NCBI GenBank assembly: GCA_038501625.1
Contig: JAZAYU010000366.1
Span: 310,001 to 374,000 of the forward strand
Direction: 5' to 3'
From: Corbicula japonica
Taxonomy: Eukaryota > Mollusca > Bivalvia > Venerida > Cyrenidae
Length of the DNA stretch: 64,000 nucleotides
The position numbers were made by a program, and so were the translations under genes. Within the stretch, counting starts at the first letter, position 1, and each line of letters begins with the position of its first letter. A model generated the notes under the pieces. It did no database searches and was not told where the DNA came from. It saw only the letters and a list, made by a program, of their open reading frames with translations. Shown here piece by piece: positions 37,637-49,046 of the stretch.

Positions 37637-37794
37637 TATATATTTTTTAATTTAGTGATATCAGTTAAGTCACAATGTGGACTATGTCTATTACGCAGAA
37701 CTAAAGCTGTCACTTGCATAAAAATAACTTCTTATTTCCAGGAAGTCCATTTATAAACAGGCCTGCCAAAACTGTTTCTTTAAAAATCCGGAGA

Positions 37795-37935
37795 TTTTGT
37801 CAATGATGACGCTGATGATGATGTTGATGCTGTTGTTGTTTTAATGTCGTGTTGCTGCTGTTAACTATTACTGTGACTAAACAAAAATGATGGTGATGAT
37901 GATGATGATTATGATGGTGATGATGATGATTGTAT
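37795..37935. repeat. GAT/GTT trinucleotide-rich microsatellite
   Basis: Imperfect GATGATGATG, TTGTTG and GGTGATGATGAT runs. No coding context was seen. Confidence 0.8.
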
Positions 37936-38099
37936 AGTTGTGCCAGAGGCAGTGAGGCAGCATGTCACTGACCACGTCCTCGTTATCTCGTTATCTCGTA
38001 TTCTAACACGACTCGACGTTTTTCCCATTGAATTTACAACGATTTATTAAACGATAAATCACCGCGCGTGGGCACGGCTATTCTGAAATACCGGTCGGT

Positions 38100-38216
38100 T
38101 TAAAACTATCACGTGAAATTTTTTTCGATAGGATTTAATTTCGCGCATTAAAGATAGCACATAATACGCGAAATTATTACCCGCGTGTAATATGATGATA
38201 CCACAGTAATAGAATA
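38100..38216 (-). repeat. Dispersed repeat with CGCG blocks ending GATGATACCACAGTA
   Basis: The inverse of this interval resembles 56156-56250 (TACTGTGGTATCATTTAAT, CGCG, TTTTCGCG). This is likely one short element family, also echoed near 59-300. Confidence 0.45.
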
Positions 38217-38570
38217 TTTATTTTATATATTAAAAAAACAATACTATATTTATTTTCGGCTATTTTGTGGAAACGTTAAGGTGGCGTTAACGCGCCATTT
38301 AAACGACGTCACGTCTTTTCCGTTGTTTATGTTATTCATTGATGAAGGTATTAAACCGTTGGAATGACAAATAAGGTTCGAACGACGTCTGGAGAATGCT
38401 GGATGCGCGGTTGGATTAACATGTATTCAAGTTTGTTATTCAATCTTTGAATTATTATCATTTTTTTAATTATGGAGATGTTTAGGGAGTAAACACTAAC
38501 TGCCTAACAATGCGCTTAAATTGGGTTAAAATTATTTCGATTATTCAGTCAGATATATCGTGTTAGAATT

Positions 38571-38721
38571 GAAATAATCATTAGCTTCCTGTGATTTATC
38601 GCAGGATAAATCACGGGGCGTCGTTCAGCTGCGTAGATGTATACCATTCGGGGCTACGCCCCTCGTGATATATCCTTACGCATCTGAACTCGATAAATCA
38701 CCGGAAGCTATTGATTATTTC
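38571..38721. mobile_element. Foldback element with 31-bp arms and nested hairpins
   Basis: The left arm GAAATAATCATTAGCTTCCT pairs with AGCTATTGATTATTTC at the right, and GTGATTTATCG with CGATAAATCAC. Inside, GTGATTTATC-GCAG-GATAAATCAC forms a perfect 10-bp hairpin, and GGGGC-TAC-GCCCC forms another. It has no coding capacity. Confidence 0.6.
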
Positions 38722-38780
38722 TTAAATAAACAGGAAATGTGCGACTGCAATAGAATTACTATTTCGTTCATTGCACAACT

Positions 38781-39475
38781 TTAAGGGCTTACCACACTCC
38801 TCCCAATCACGTTCAACGATAGAAAGAAAATAATCAAAAACTCAATAATGGCAACATGCCGTTACTAATGTAATAATCTTTATTTTGCATACTGTAAGAC
38901 ACGTTTGAAAAGTAAAGAAAAAACGCTAGACCTAAAAATTCCATAAATTCTATTTACATATTAAATTCACGAAAACTAAGCTATACAAAACATAATTTTA
39001 AATTCCCACCTGAGTGCAATGATACTGACAAGAATATGTTTTGTACTTTGTAAAAAAACTTTCAACTACTAAAAGAGAAATCAGTGATTGTCATCCGTTT
39101 ACGCGTCCAGGAAGCGACCAGGAAATTGAAGGTCAAACACACTTTTACTAATAAACTAAATAACTAAAGTTTACATAATTTATGTAAGTCACTATAACAC
39201 AATAAATTGATGTCAGGATCATATTACTCATGTCGGCATTTAAAATGATGTTTTGTTTAGTTTTTAAGGATTTATGTAAATAGAAGTTGAGGGAATATTT
39301 AGATCTCGCTATTATTCTTTACTGTTCCAACGTGTCTTACCGTCTGCAAAAAAAGATACATTAATAACATATATTTGTGCAAAGTTTCATTTAAAGGCAT
39401 TTTGCCGTTATTTAGATTTTGATAATTTTCTTTTTATCGATGAACGTGCTTGGGAGGAGTGTGGTAAGCCCTTAA
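38781..39475. mobile_element. TTAA-flanked TIR element carrying DNA similar to a gene B intron
   Basis: The left end TTAAGGGCTTACCACACTCC and the right end GGAGTGTGGTAAGCCCTTAA are exact inverses, and the inverted similarity extends to about 55-60 bases. TTAA at both ends would fit a piggyBac-type target. The interior 39096-39290 is collinear with 10755-10950, in the gene B intron between exons 14 and 15 (ACCAGGAA-TT-AAGGTC-AACACA, then ACTCATG--GGCATTT and ATGTAAATAGA). No transposase was seen. Confidence 0.65.
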
Positions 39476-40530
39476 ATTAGGTTTAATTAATCTATACTTT
39501 TTGCAATTTCATAGAAATACGGACATTTTGACTATAAATCTGGAGATCCGGAGAAGAAATTTAAAATCCTGAGATTTTGGAATGTCCGGAGTTTTGGCAG
39601 ACCTCTATAAATTTCGAAGTCATATAATGCAAATTATCCCAATATCCTGTTCAACTACAGCTTACACTTGCGCGTATGTCTTTACCGTAGCATTTGTAAG
39701 AAGTCCATTCATAATTTTCTAAATATTCAAACAACGAAACTTTGGTGGGAACTGCTACCTGCGAAAAACTACAACGATACTTTGAAAATCTTCCACTGTG
39801 AAAGACACAAGCAGTATGTCACTTAACCCCTGACGCGCCTATTATAAGCATTACTTAAGAACAAATCAATGAAGCGCTAATATTGACCCAGTCAAATTAA
39901 TTATAACTGGAATTTATTGAACCGATAAAGGAATGTCAGACTTAATCTAGTGAATCCCGGTTTATTAATTAAATATTTTAATCTGATATTAAAATAGTCC
40001 AAACAAGTATAGAAACTATGCATTTCATAATTTAGTGATATCAGTTAAGGCTTTTTATAACATCTTTACAGGGTTTGTTATCGTGTTGTTTTGTACTTAT
40101 GTGTCGTGTGTTGTATTTTAGTCCGGGTTGGTATACAGCTGGTGTTATGTAGTGTACATCATCATGATCGTGTAATTAGCCCGGCTTACATGTACATACC
40201 AGATCATTTCGAATTTATGTACGTTTACATTATAATTTAGTTCATTTAAGTCACAAATAGAAGTTAATAGTTTTTTTACGAAATTTGATAAACTTTGTAT
40301 TTTTAATAACAAAAAGATGGCCTCATTATGTTTATAACATATACTTACTTTTTATTACTTTTTTCAAATATTTACTCCTTTGCATAGAAAAAAGTAATAT
40401 AACATGACTTGTCATACCAAATACTCAATCTGACTTTGTCATAATTTATACGGACTTCATTTGACTTTCTATCGTATTTTAGTTCATCGAAATCATAAAT
40501 AGCATATTATGTACAGGATTTTTGTTTGTA

Positions 40531-40667
40531 ACAGTGTAAAATAGAAATATATTTCACCGAGTGAGTTCCGGAATTCGTATTTTCACGAGTACATGCAGAG
40601 AATCCACAAGTGAAAATACATAATTCCGGAGTTCACGAGTGAAGTATATTCTATCTTCACTGGTGAA
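40531..40667. mobile_element. Long-armed foldback (about 59-bp arms, 18-base loop)
   Basis: The left arm ATTTCACCGAGTGAGTTCCG, then GAATTCGTATTTTCAC, pairs with GTGAAAATACATAATTCCGG and AGTTCACGAGTGAAG. Pairing continues outward through ATAGAAATATA and TATATTCTAT. It could fold into a single hairpin of about 137 bases. Confidence 0.6.
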
Positions 40668-40893
40668 AACAAATTTATTTTCCTTTTTTTATGCTTTGGG
40701 CGCACAATTTGTGCGAAATCGACAGAAAAATTGCATATAATGACGCCAAAAAAGTTTGTTTATTAAGTGACGTCATGACGTCATTAACCCAAATTTGAGC
40801 CCGTTTTCTAAACGTCCTCATTCACAATGTTATGTGCGTTTGATTACCAACGTATGGTGGCTGATTTATGCCATTTCGTTTTTCCGTTATTCC

Positions 40894-41518
40894 GCCGCGA
40901 AATAACGCCAAGCGAAAAGACGAAATAACGAAAAAACGCCATGCGGAAAGACGAAATAACAAAAAAACGCCACGCGAAAAGACGAAATAAAAAAGAACGC
41001 CACGCGAAATAACGAAAAAACGCTATTTTTGCGCGAAATAACGAAAAGTCGCCGTGCGAAAAAACGCCAATTTAACTGCACAAAATAGCGTTTTTTCGTT
41101 ATTTCGCTTGGCGTCTTTTCGTTATTTCGCTTGGCGTCTTTTCGCTCGGCGTTATTTCGTTATTTCGCCTGGCGTTTTTTCGTTGTTTCGCGTGGAGTTT
41201 TTCCGTTATTTCGTATTTTCGCGTGGCTTTTTTTCGTTATTTCGTCTTTTCGCGTGGCGTCTTTTCGTTATTTCGCTTGGCGTTTTTACGTTATTTCGTA
41301 TTTTCGAGCGGCGTTTTTTCGTTATTTCGTCTTTTCGCTTGGCGTCTTTTCGTTATTTCGCTTGGCGTTTTTTTCGTATTTTCGCGTGGCTTTTTTTCGT
41401 TATCGTCTTTTCGCGTGGCGTCTTTTCGTTATTTCGCTTGGCGTCTTTTCGCTTGGCGTTTTTTTCGTTATTTCGCGTGGCGTTATTTCGCTTGGCGTTT
41501 TTTCGTCTTTTCGCCTTC
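40894..41518. repeat. CpG-rich minisatellite in head-to-head inverted arrangement
   Basis: Units of about 23 bases (CGTTATTTCGCTTGGCGTC, with TTTT spacers) run in one orientation from 41088 to 41518 and in the opposite orientation from 40894 to 41068, around an 18-base spacer. All frames are nearly stop-free, which gives artefactual Phe/Arg-rich frames of up to 212 codons. The dense CG dinucleotides contrast with the AT-rich surroundings. Confidence 0.9.
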
Positions 41519-41959
41519 AGGTTGACATGCGCAAAGTGTAGCAACAGTAAAGCTGGGCATATGGGTAAAATTATCTATTCACGTACGGAAGGAGGGAAGG
41601 ACAGACAGACGGACAAACGAAGACCATTCCTATACCCCCATCCCGCTACGCGGCGGGGGATAGAAATGGAAGGGCAGAGGCGGTACCAATGATTTTTCCC
41701 AACCACCACCACCAAAAAGTTTTGATTGGTGCGAGTTTTGAGAAATAAGTCAAAAAAAGAAATACAGGTGGGGTGTGATGGATAGGTGCCTGAATTCCCA
41801 CCCAATCCCAACAACAAAAACATTTGTTGGTTTGAGTTGATTAACAAATAAAATAAACTAGAGCTCCGCGAGTCAGATATGTCGCCTAACGAAATTTTTG
41901 TTAGTTTATTGATCTACAGTTATTAACAATGTATTTGCACAAAATTCACATATGAAATA

Positions 41960-42485
41960 ACCTTTTAATTGTATGATTGCAAGAAACATGCACAACAAGT
42001 TAAGTCCTTGGCAAGAAAGGCACTAAAATCAATCAAGGGAATAATTTAAAAGAATTACAAGAAATGCTTTATAAAGTCAATCAAAGGGGAATAATTTAAC
42101 GACATTAATGGGACAAAATATGAGCAATATTGTCGCAAAGCATACCTAACACTGCTTTTATGAAACATGCATACCAAGTTTGGAGTCATTTGAACATATT
42201 TTGACATTGTTACGCTTCTAACAAGAAATGCTCTATAAAAATCAAAGAAAATTAATTCAAAAACGGAACAAGGTAGAGTTACGGTTCTTGTGCAGTGCAC
42301 TTCGAATCATTGCAAGAAACATGCATACCAAGTTTGGAGTCATTTGAACCTATGGTGAAAATTACGCTCCGCACAAGAAATGCTCTTTAAAATAAATCAA
42401 AGGGCAATAATTAAAAAACGAAAGAAGGTAGAGTTACGGTTCTTGTGCATTGCACTTTGAGTCATTGCCAGAAACATGCATTCCG
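41960..42485. repeat. Tandem repeat, unit about 160 bp, three copies
   Basis: ACAAGAAATGCT starts at about 42057, 42220 and 42380. TACCAAGTTTGGAGTCATTT, ATTGCAAGAAACATGCAT and GGTAGAGTTACGGTTCTTGT recur in the same order. The minisatellite copy at 42488 follows directly. Confidence 0.75.
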
Positions 42486-42487
42486 AG

Positions 42488-42718
42488 CCAAGAGACGCCA
42501 AGCGAAATAACGAAAAGACGCCAAGCGAAATAACGCCACGCGAAATAACGAAAAACGCCGAGCGAAAAGACGCCTAGCGAAATAACGAAAAGACGCCACG
42601 CGAAATAACGAAAAAAAAGCCACGCGAAAATACGAAATAACGAAAAAACACCAACTTGAGCGAAATAACGAAAACGCGCCACGCGAAAAGACGAAATAAC
42701 GAAAAAACGCCACGCGAA
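42488..42718 (-). repeat. Second copy of the CpG-rich minisatellite
   Basis: It has the same units as 40894-41068 in the same orientation (GCGAAATAACGAAAAGACGCC-type), separated from it by 1.4 kb. It starts abruptly inside the last 160-bp tandem unit. Confidence 0.88.
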
Positions 42719-43714
42719 TGTAAATAACTGGTCTATCATATGTTATTATGATATTTGTTGTCAAATATAACTATTATTGTACATTTCTAAGCAACATGAT
42801 GTTTCAGGATAATGTCATTTAAAAGAAGCATAACTTAAACACATATAATTTTGTTGATACAAATCATACTGCAAAAACTACCTCACTGGACTATTGGCCC
42901 CCAGAAAACCAAAAACTCTTTATAAGATCTTCGGCAAAGCGATAGACTATTTAACCGATATACCCTTAAGGCAAAAATCGATAAAAATAAGAGCGTGCAC
43001 ATTCTTAAGGTACCTTTATTTAACTAAAATAATATGGATTGTGGGGTTAAGATGCTCTTTTAAATAAATTAAAAAGGAATATGTTAATTATTTGAAAGAA
43101 ACACACGTGTATTCATATCCGTATTTTAGTTTTCGTAAAGTCTACTTCAACACATGCATGACAGTAACTAGCAGAAAATATCATCAACCAACTATTTTTA
43201 AACAGTTCATTTTATCATAATGAAATGGAAGCTATATGTTAGGAAAGAAACACGTATGTTTAACGATTTCATATAAAATAGCGTGCACCCTTTTGTTTCT
43301 GCTTTGCGGGTTACAGTAAAACTGGGCTGGGGGCGGGAATGGGGTCTGTTTGCGCTGAAATGTTCACTTTAGAGTTCAGCAACTCCAGAAGTTTCTCTCT
43401 TTCTTTCCTGAGTTTGGTTTAAATTATTAAATCCATATTCATGTAACAATACTATAATTGACCTGTAATATCCGGAACCGAGTATAGCAATAATTTTGTG
43501 ACCCGAGTAGACCCAAATCAATTATTAACCAGTGTAATCACACGAAATCATTTAGAATAAAGGTGATACACACTTCAAGTTTTTGCGAAATTATTTTTTA
43601 AAACAGAAATCTAAATAGGTAAAACATGTACCGATTAAGCAACAGAATTGCAGACTATACTGCGTGTTACGTTGATCATTTATCAAGACTTTTAACGTTT
43701 TTACTTCCACAGTC

Positions 43715-43948
43715 TTAACCCTTTCCTCCATATATGCACATTTTTACGCATGTGCGACCAGTGTAGATCAAGATCAGCCAGCATATCTGTGCTATCTGAT
43801 CAGGATCTGCACTGGTCGCATTTTGGTCAGAGATAACCTTACAAATAAACAAAAAGCGAACAGTTTAGACGACACGGATGTGCCAGCTGATCTGGTTCTA
43901 CACTGTCCGCCCATGCAATAAAGATGTGTGTATGGAGGAAAGGGTTAA
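43715..43948. mobile_element. TTAA-flanked MITE, 18-bp perfect terminal inverted repeats
   Basis: The left end TTAACCCTTTCCTCCATA and the right end TATGGAGGAAAGGGTTAA are perfect inverses. TTAA target duplication plus a CCC-initial TIR is the piggyBac pattern. The 234-bp interior holds imperfect palindromes around GATCAGGATCTGCACTGGTC and ends before a CCGCCCATGCAATAAAG block. It is non-coding. Confidence 0.8.
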
Positions 43949-44567
43949 TATTTAAATTTAAAAAAAATCCACTCCGGCAATTTAAGTCGATAATGGATTT
44001 TTCGAAGAATATATTAATTTGCAAATTTTTCAGGACGTAAAATGCCTTCTGCATACTTAAAATGTTTTGTACCTGTCTCGTGCTTTTTTACCATGGAAGT
44101 AAAACAAATCAAATTGGATGGTCAGTGTACGTAATTGTTTCCTGCTTAACGGGGCACTTAATCCGGATGTGGACAATTAAACTACAACCATGTGCAATAA
44201 AACACCAGTTGACGTATATTTAATACCAAAGGGCAGATTTTTGTTTTGCTTTAAAAGCCAATTAAAATAATACAGAAATGTAAAAAGTTGTTGTAAAATA
44301 AAACTACTGTTTATTTTATAAATCCATCAAACAAATAAAGCAAAATGTTGTTCAAATCAATTAATTTAGTTCAGTCATATTCAAGTCAGAATATTAAATA
44401 GGAATTAGTGTTGATTTTATTCAGTAAATTTTCTGTTCTGACACGATCATTTCGACAATACTTTGTAATTGAATAATATTATAAATTAACTATCTTGTTA
44501 GGTTAAGCAAATTTTTGTTCAAATTCGGTATTTTACGTTGATAATTTAACTTAATCTTAAGTCAGGT

Positions 44568-44591
44568 TTGTTGTTGTTGTTGTTGTTGTTA
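44568..44591. repeat. (TTG)n microsatellite
   Basis: About eight TTG units in a row. Confidence 0.9.
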
Positions 44592-45204
44592 TTTCGATTA
44601 GAAGAATCCATCATCCGAATTTGTGTCAGTTACTAAATGACAGGTGCGGAACCGTTGACGTATGTCAAAAATGTGGATTCGAATCTTTCACTGACAGGAA
44701 AAAAAAACACACCTGAGAGATATTCTCCGTTTGCATTCACTTTGCTCAGGTGTTAAATTTCATACTTTTTTAGGACAAAAGTGATGATTCGCAACATCTA
44801 TTTACAACAGATAAATGCATATAGATGACTTTAATAAATTCTGAATTTGTTTCTTTTCTGGTCGGACACGTTTAAAGCTTCGGTGCCTCAAAATGTAAAT
44901 TCTATATTTTTATGAATATTACAACAACAACAATTTTGACATTACGAAATTTATCATAACTTTACTACCACCAGCATGACCAGTGAAACAACAACGCCAA
45001 ATGATATTGAAAGTAAAACACAAAGCATTGATTGAGTCTAATCTCTATACCTCACAAAAAATTATACATGATCGTGTGATTTTAAGAATTTGCATTTTTT
45101 TTTCATTTAAGAGCTGGAGTAAAATAGTTTTATTTAAATGCTGAAATGGCACCTTGTTAAACCGTCTCCATTCAACCGCGAAATAAGGTAAATGCCGCGA
45201 TAAC

Positions 45205-45590
45205 GATTATCGATTCAGCGCAATATGTATCGGCTCCCTCCTTTTGAGAAAACTAAAAAATAGTCAAACTTCAACCTCAAAACAGACTATCGCAACATAA
45301 TTTTTCCAAAGAAAAAATATATCACTTGAAAGATAGATTTGTCTTCTTTTAAGATCCGTTTGCACCGAAGCTTTTATAGAACTAGTGTAATTAATTCAAT
45401 AAAAACTAACAGATCGCCGATTTTGCACGATTTTCAATAGAGTATATAGGAGGCTGAGATGGTTAACTTTAACCTCAAAACAGACTATCGCAATATACTT
45501 CAATATTTATGAAATAAATATATAAATGTCAAGCAAAGATTCAATTTTATGAAACCGTTTGCACCTAAGAATTGAGATGAGCAAAAATGT
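45205..45590. repeat. Diverged tandem duplication, offset about 198 bp
   Basis: AACCTCAAAACAGACTATCG occurs at 45273 and 45471, each followed after about 80-90 bases by CCGTTTGCACC. It is non-coding. Confidence 0.55.
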
Positions 45591-45774
45591 GCACATTAAA
45601 CCTGTAAGTGCCTTCTTTGTTCTATATAGCGAAAATTTCGCTTATCGGATAACCCGGTGAGGTAGTTTTTGCAGTATGGGTATGTAATAAGTATTTTAAA
45701 AAAACAAAACAAATACTTTCCAAGCAACATTAGGTTTCAGGTTAAGGTTATTTCAAAGGGACCTTACCTAAAAA

Positions 45775-46155
45775 ATGCTTATCATTCTTGTTGTCAGAAG
45801 AAAGTTTAGTTTATGCACATGATACATATTCTGTATCATTCTCGGTATAAGTGTATATTCTACGTATAACGTTATAAGAACAGTTTCTTCCAAGATAAAG
45901 ATACAGAACTCAAACAAGTGAAACAGTAGTTATCATTCTTGTTGTCACAGATGTGTTCATGCAGATGATATATGCCAAGTATTTCATGAACAGCACAAGT
46001 ACTTTCACAATAATAAGCAAAGTATAGTTTCATATTAATTTGATTTGCTAAAGTAGTGAAACAGGGGTTAACATTCTTGTTTTCACAGATTTCTTTGATC
46101 ATGCAGATGGTATGTTCGAAGAATTTAGTCAATAGGGCATGTACTTTCAAAGTTA
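45775..46155. repeat. Tandem repeat, unit about 136-152 bp, three copies
   Basis: CATTCTTGTTGTCA-type starts at about 45783, 45935 and 46071, each followed by a GATGATATAT/GATGGTATG-like block. GTGAAACAG and AGTACTTTCA flank the last two. An apparent minus frame (45872-46150) is a repeat artefact. Confidence 0.55.
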
Positions 46156-46631
46156 TATGTAACAGTAAGATTGATATTAAAGCTTCGGAAGTACCGGACG
46201 ACGCGGCTGCAGAACTTTAGGATCCGTGTGTGTCTAACTGCTATCGCAGACAACACAAACACATCGGCCCGTGTACGTAAGAGGTTACATTGATATTGCA
46301 ACTGTCCGTCGCTAGAATACGAAACATATTATTGTAGTGGACTTGTTTTCTTTACGAGCGAAGATCCATCTTCTTCCGCCTCCCCCACATCGAAATCACG
46401 CTGGAGTTTGAAAAAAAGACTACTAATATGTACTGGAAAAAAACGCAGAAAAAAAACGGAGAACCTGCAAGCACTTGCATTCCCATTTTTGAACAGGGTC
46501 AGTACAACCAAGTCCGGGTAGTTTGCTTGTTGTGTTCGATGACTTTCAAGTTCCCATTTCAACTGTAATATGAACTAAGGCACTGCCTCTTATCGAGATC
46601 TAGCTTTAATAATCTCGGAAAATAATTTATA

Positions 46632-46723
46632 ATGTCATGTATTTCGCCAAAATATTAAAACATAAATTGTGTCTAACATTTGTTAGCCTACTCATGCATG
46701 ATATAATTATGTGATGTTTGGAA
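46632..46723 (+). repeat. 92-bp dispersed direct repeat, copy 1
   Basis: ATGTCTAACATTTG-like, then AGCCTACTCATGCATGATAT and AATTATGTGAT recur at 48789-48880 with few differences and in the same orientation. Confidence 0.7.
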
Positions 46724-48098
46724 AGAATTTAAGTCTGCATCAACTTTCTCTGAATTCAGCTGCACAACTGGCAATCTGTCTTTTACTAAACATTTGGGTT
46801 TTTTAATGTGTACAACACAAAGGCTTCTTGCTTAAATTTTACAACCCAAATGATTTCCATTACCTGAATTAGCGCATTATTGAATATTGATAAATTCTTC
46901 ATTGATACATATAATTTCTAATAATTATGTCACATTGTGCCTGAAAATTAATATATTATTGACTAAAAAATAAATTTTATTTTTTAGACTGTTACCTTCA
47001 TTACACTTGAATTTGTAACTTGCAATTGCACAAAATTGTGCCATGCTATTCAAAAATATATAAGATGTATATGCATAAAGTTATAATCTAGACCTAAAAA
47101 AGTACTGTTTTATATACATCACATTAACACCACATTGAGACTTCAATATGTAGTGTGATAAATCATCTAGATTTTGGGGCATATTTGTGCAGTCATTTGA
47201 AATATCTGCAGGAATGATAATGCCAAAGGAATTTTCAGTTATTAACAACAGTGATCTTGACGCTATAGATGCTGTGTGAAAAATATTGTGACAATATGGT
47301 ACATATTTGAGCCAAGTTACTTGAATGTGCATGATAGAGTTACTCATTTAAGTTGAAAAATAGTTCACTGAATCAGCTATTGGGCCAAAATAGATGAAAT
47401 AATCTCAATCAATTAAACACAAACATGTACAATGTCATGTAGTCTGATTATCCATATGTAACACTCCTTTACAGATCTTAGTAACTGATTTGAAAGAAAA
47501 TGCTTTTTTATATCTATTTTCTTTACCAAATGAATTGCTGTTGCCAATCAAATCATGCATTAAAAATGTTGTTGGTCCATTTTTTAAAATGTATATTACC
47601 AATGTTAAGAGAACTTACATTATTGTAAAAAAGTGTAAACCTGGGAACCACTTTTGGATCTCTGTCTGGTAAGTATTTTATACATGTAATATATATACTG
47701 GAAAATAAGAATTTCAAAATTCTGAAGCTCATTCCAGTTGATATTTCCCGATTTTATTGCAGAAATGTTGGCAGAACTACAGTAACTGTAAAATTGGTAA
47801 ATTTCTCTTAAAAATGTACCTTATATTAAACAATGTAAACTTCTTTACTGTTACAATTGCTAAAACATAAACATACAAAAGAAAAACAATCATTGTATTT
47901 ATTAGTTTTCTGTGGAAAAGTCCAGCTTAAGCAGATCCAAGTACTGGTATTTTCAGATTTTCACATGTACTTAAAGAGGCCAAAAAAACCCGCTGACATA
48001 GCAAGAAATGTTTTTCTTCCTCTTCACTGCAATCTACATCGTTGTTTCAACAATTTAAATGATTATGAAAGCTTTGATTTTATATTTTCTAAAACACA

Positions 48099-48156
48099 AA
48101 TGTTTGATGCTGAGCAAATTTAGTGACAATGTTTGATGCTGAGCAAATTTAGTGAC
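48099..48156 (+). repeat. Perfect 29-bp tandem duplication
   Basis: The unit beginning AATGTTTGATGCTGAGCAAA and ending TTTAGTGAC is repeated back to back without a mismatch, indicating recent slippage. Confidence 0.9.
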
Positions 48157-48421
48157 ACCATGCATATTTAACAAAATTTGCAAACATAAAACAAAACAAA
48201 ACAGACACCTTGTAAATAGTGCATTTGATTATACGTGTACCTCACATACATATTTTGATTATGAAATCATGTTGAAATGTGCACATGACAGAAAATATGG
48301 TAATAATAGAACACTTAATTCCCAAAATGAGCACTAACTTGATTTGATGCTATTCTTGGTACAAATGTAGTCTGCTTTCTGGTCAAACGGTTTTGTCCCA
48401 ACTGATAATTTTATGTGTAGA

Positions 48422-48665
48422 TTAACCCTTTTCCTCATGTACACACCTTTATTACATGGAAGAACTGTGTAGATTCTGATCAGCCAGCACATCCACGATG
48501 CCTGATCAGGATCTGCAATGTTCGTTTGTTTAAATCATTAGGTTATTTCTGACCAAAAAGTGAAGAGTGCAGATCCTGATCAGATGGCACCGATGTGCCA
48601 GCTGATCTGGATCTACACTGGTCCAACATGGGTAAAAAGGCATGTCTGTGGAGTAAAAGGGTAAA
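48422..48665. mobile_element. Second copy of the TTAA-flanked MITE
   Basis: It starts TTAACCCTTTTCCTCATGTA and ends GTGGAGTAAAAGGGTAAA. The interior shares GATCAGGATCTGCA and CCAGCTGATCTGGATCTACA blocks with 43715-43948. The right TTAA has decayed. Confidence 0.7.
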
Positions 48666-48788
48666 TTTCTCTTTATTTAAAATCTCATATTACTGTGTAT
48701 TAAAATCAAAAGGGTAATAATCAGTAGTTACTTTGAGCAAATTATTGTCTATAAATTTTATAAAACCTGAAATTTCATACATTTAGGA

Positions 48789-48880
48789 CAATCTGTCATG
48801 TATTTGGCCAAAATATAAAAAAAAATATGTCTAACATTTGTAAGCCTACTCATGCATGATATAATTATGTGATTTTTGGA
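48789..48880 (+). repeat. 92-bp dispersed direct repeat, copy 2
   Basis: It matches 46632-46723 nearly throughout (TGTCATGTATTT-GCCAAAATAT, TAGCCTACTCATGCATGATA-like). The copies are 2.16 kb apart. Confidence 0.7.
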
Positions 48881-49046
48881 GGTATCATGTTAAATAGGCC
48901 ATAAGTAATACACTTAATAACATTTCTAAGTATACACTATTTTCCTCCCGATATTTTCATATTTGTAAGAACGAAATAGCAACTGTTATACCTATCATAT
49001 GACAGCAAAGTCTTTATTTTACACTGTTTAGTAATCGACGTCCATA

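Noticed and set aside
41054..41692. 212-codon Phe/Arg-rich frame and its overlapping frames on both strands.
   Set aside because: It is translation of the CGTTATTTCGC minisatellite in frames that happen to lack stops.
46329..46562. 77-codon minus frame beginning KWELESHRTQQANYPD.
   Set aside because: No domain, no splice partner and mixed composition; insufficient support for a gene.
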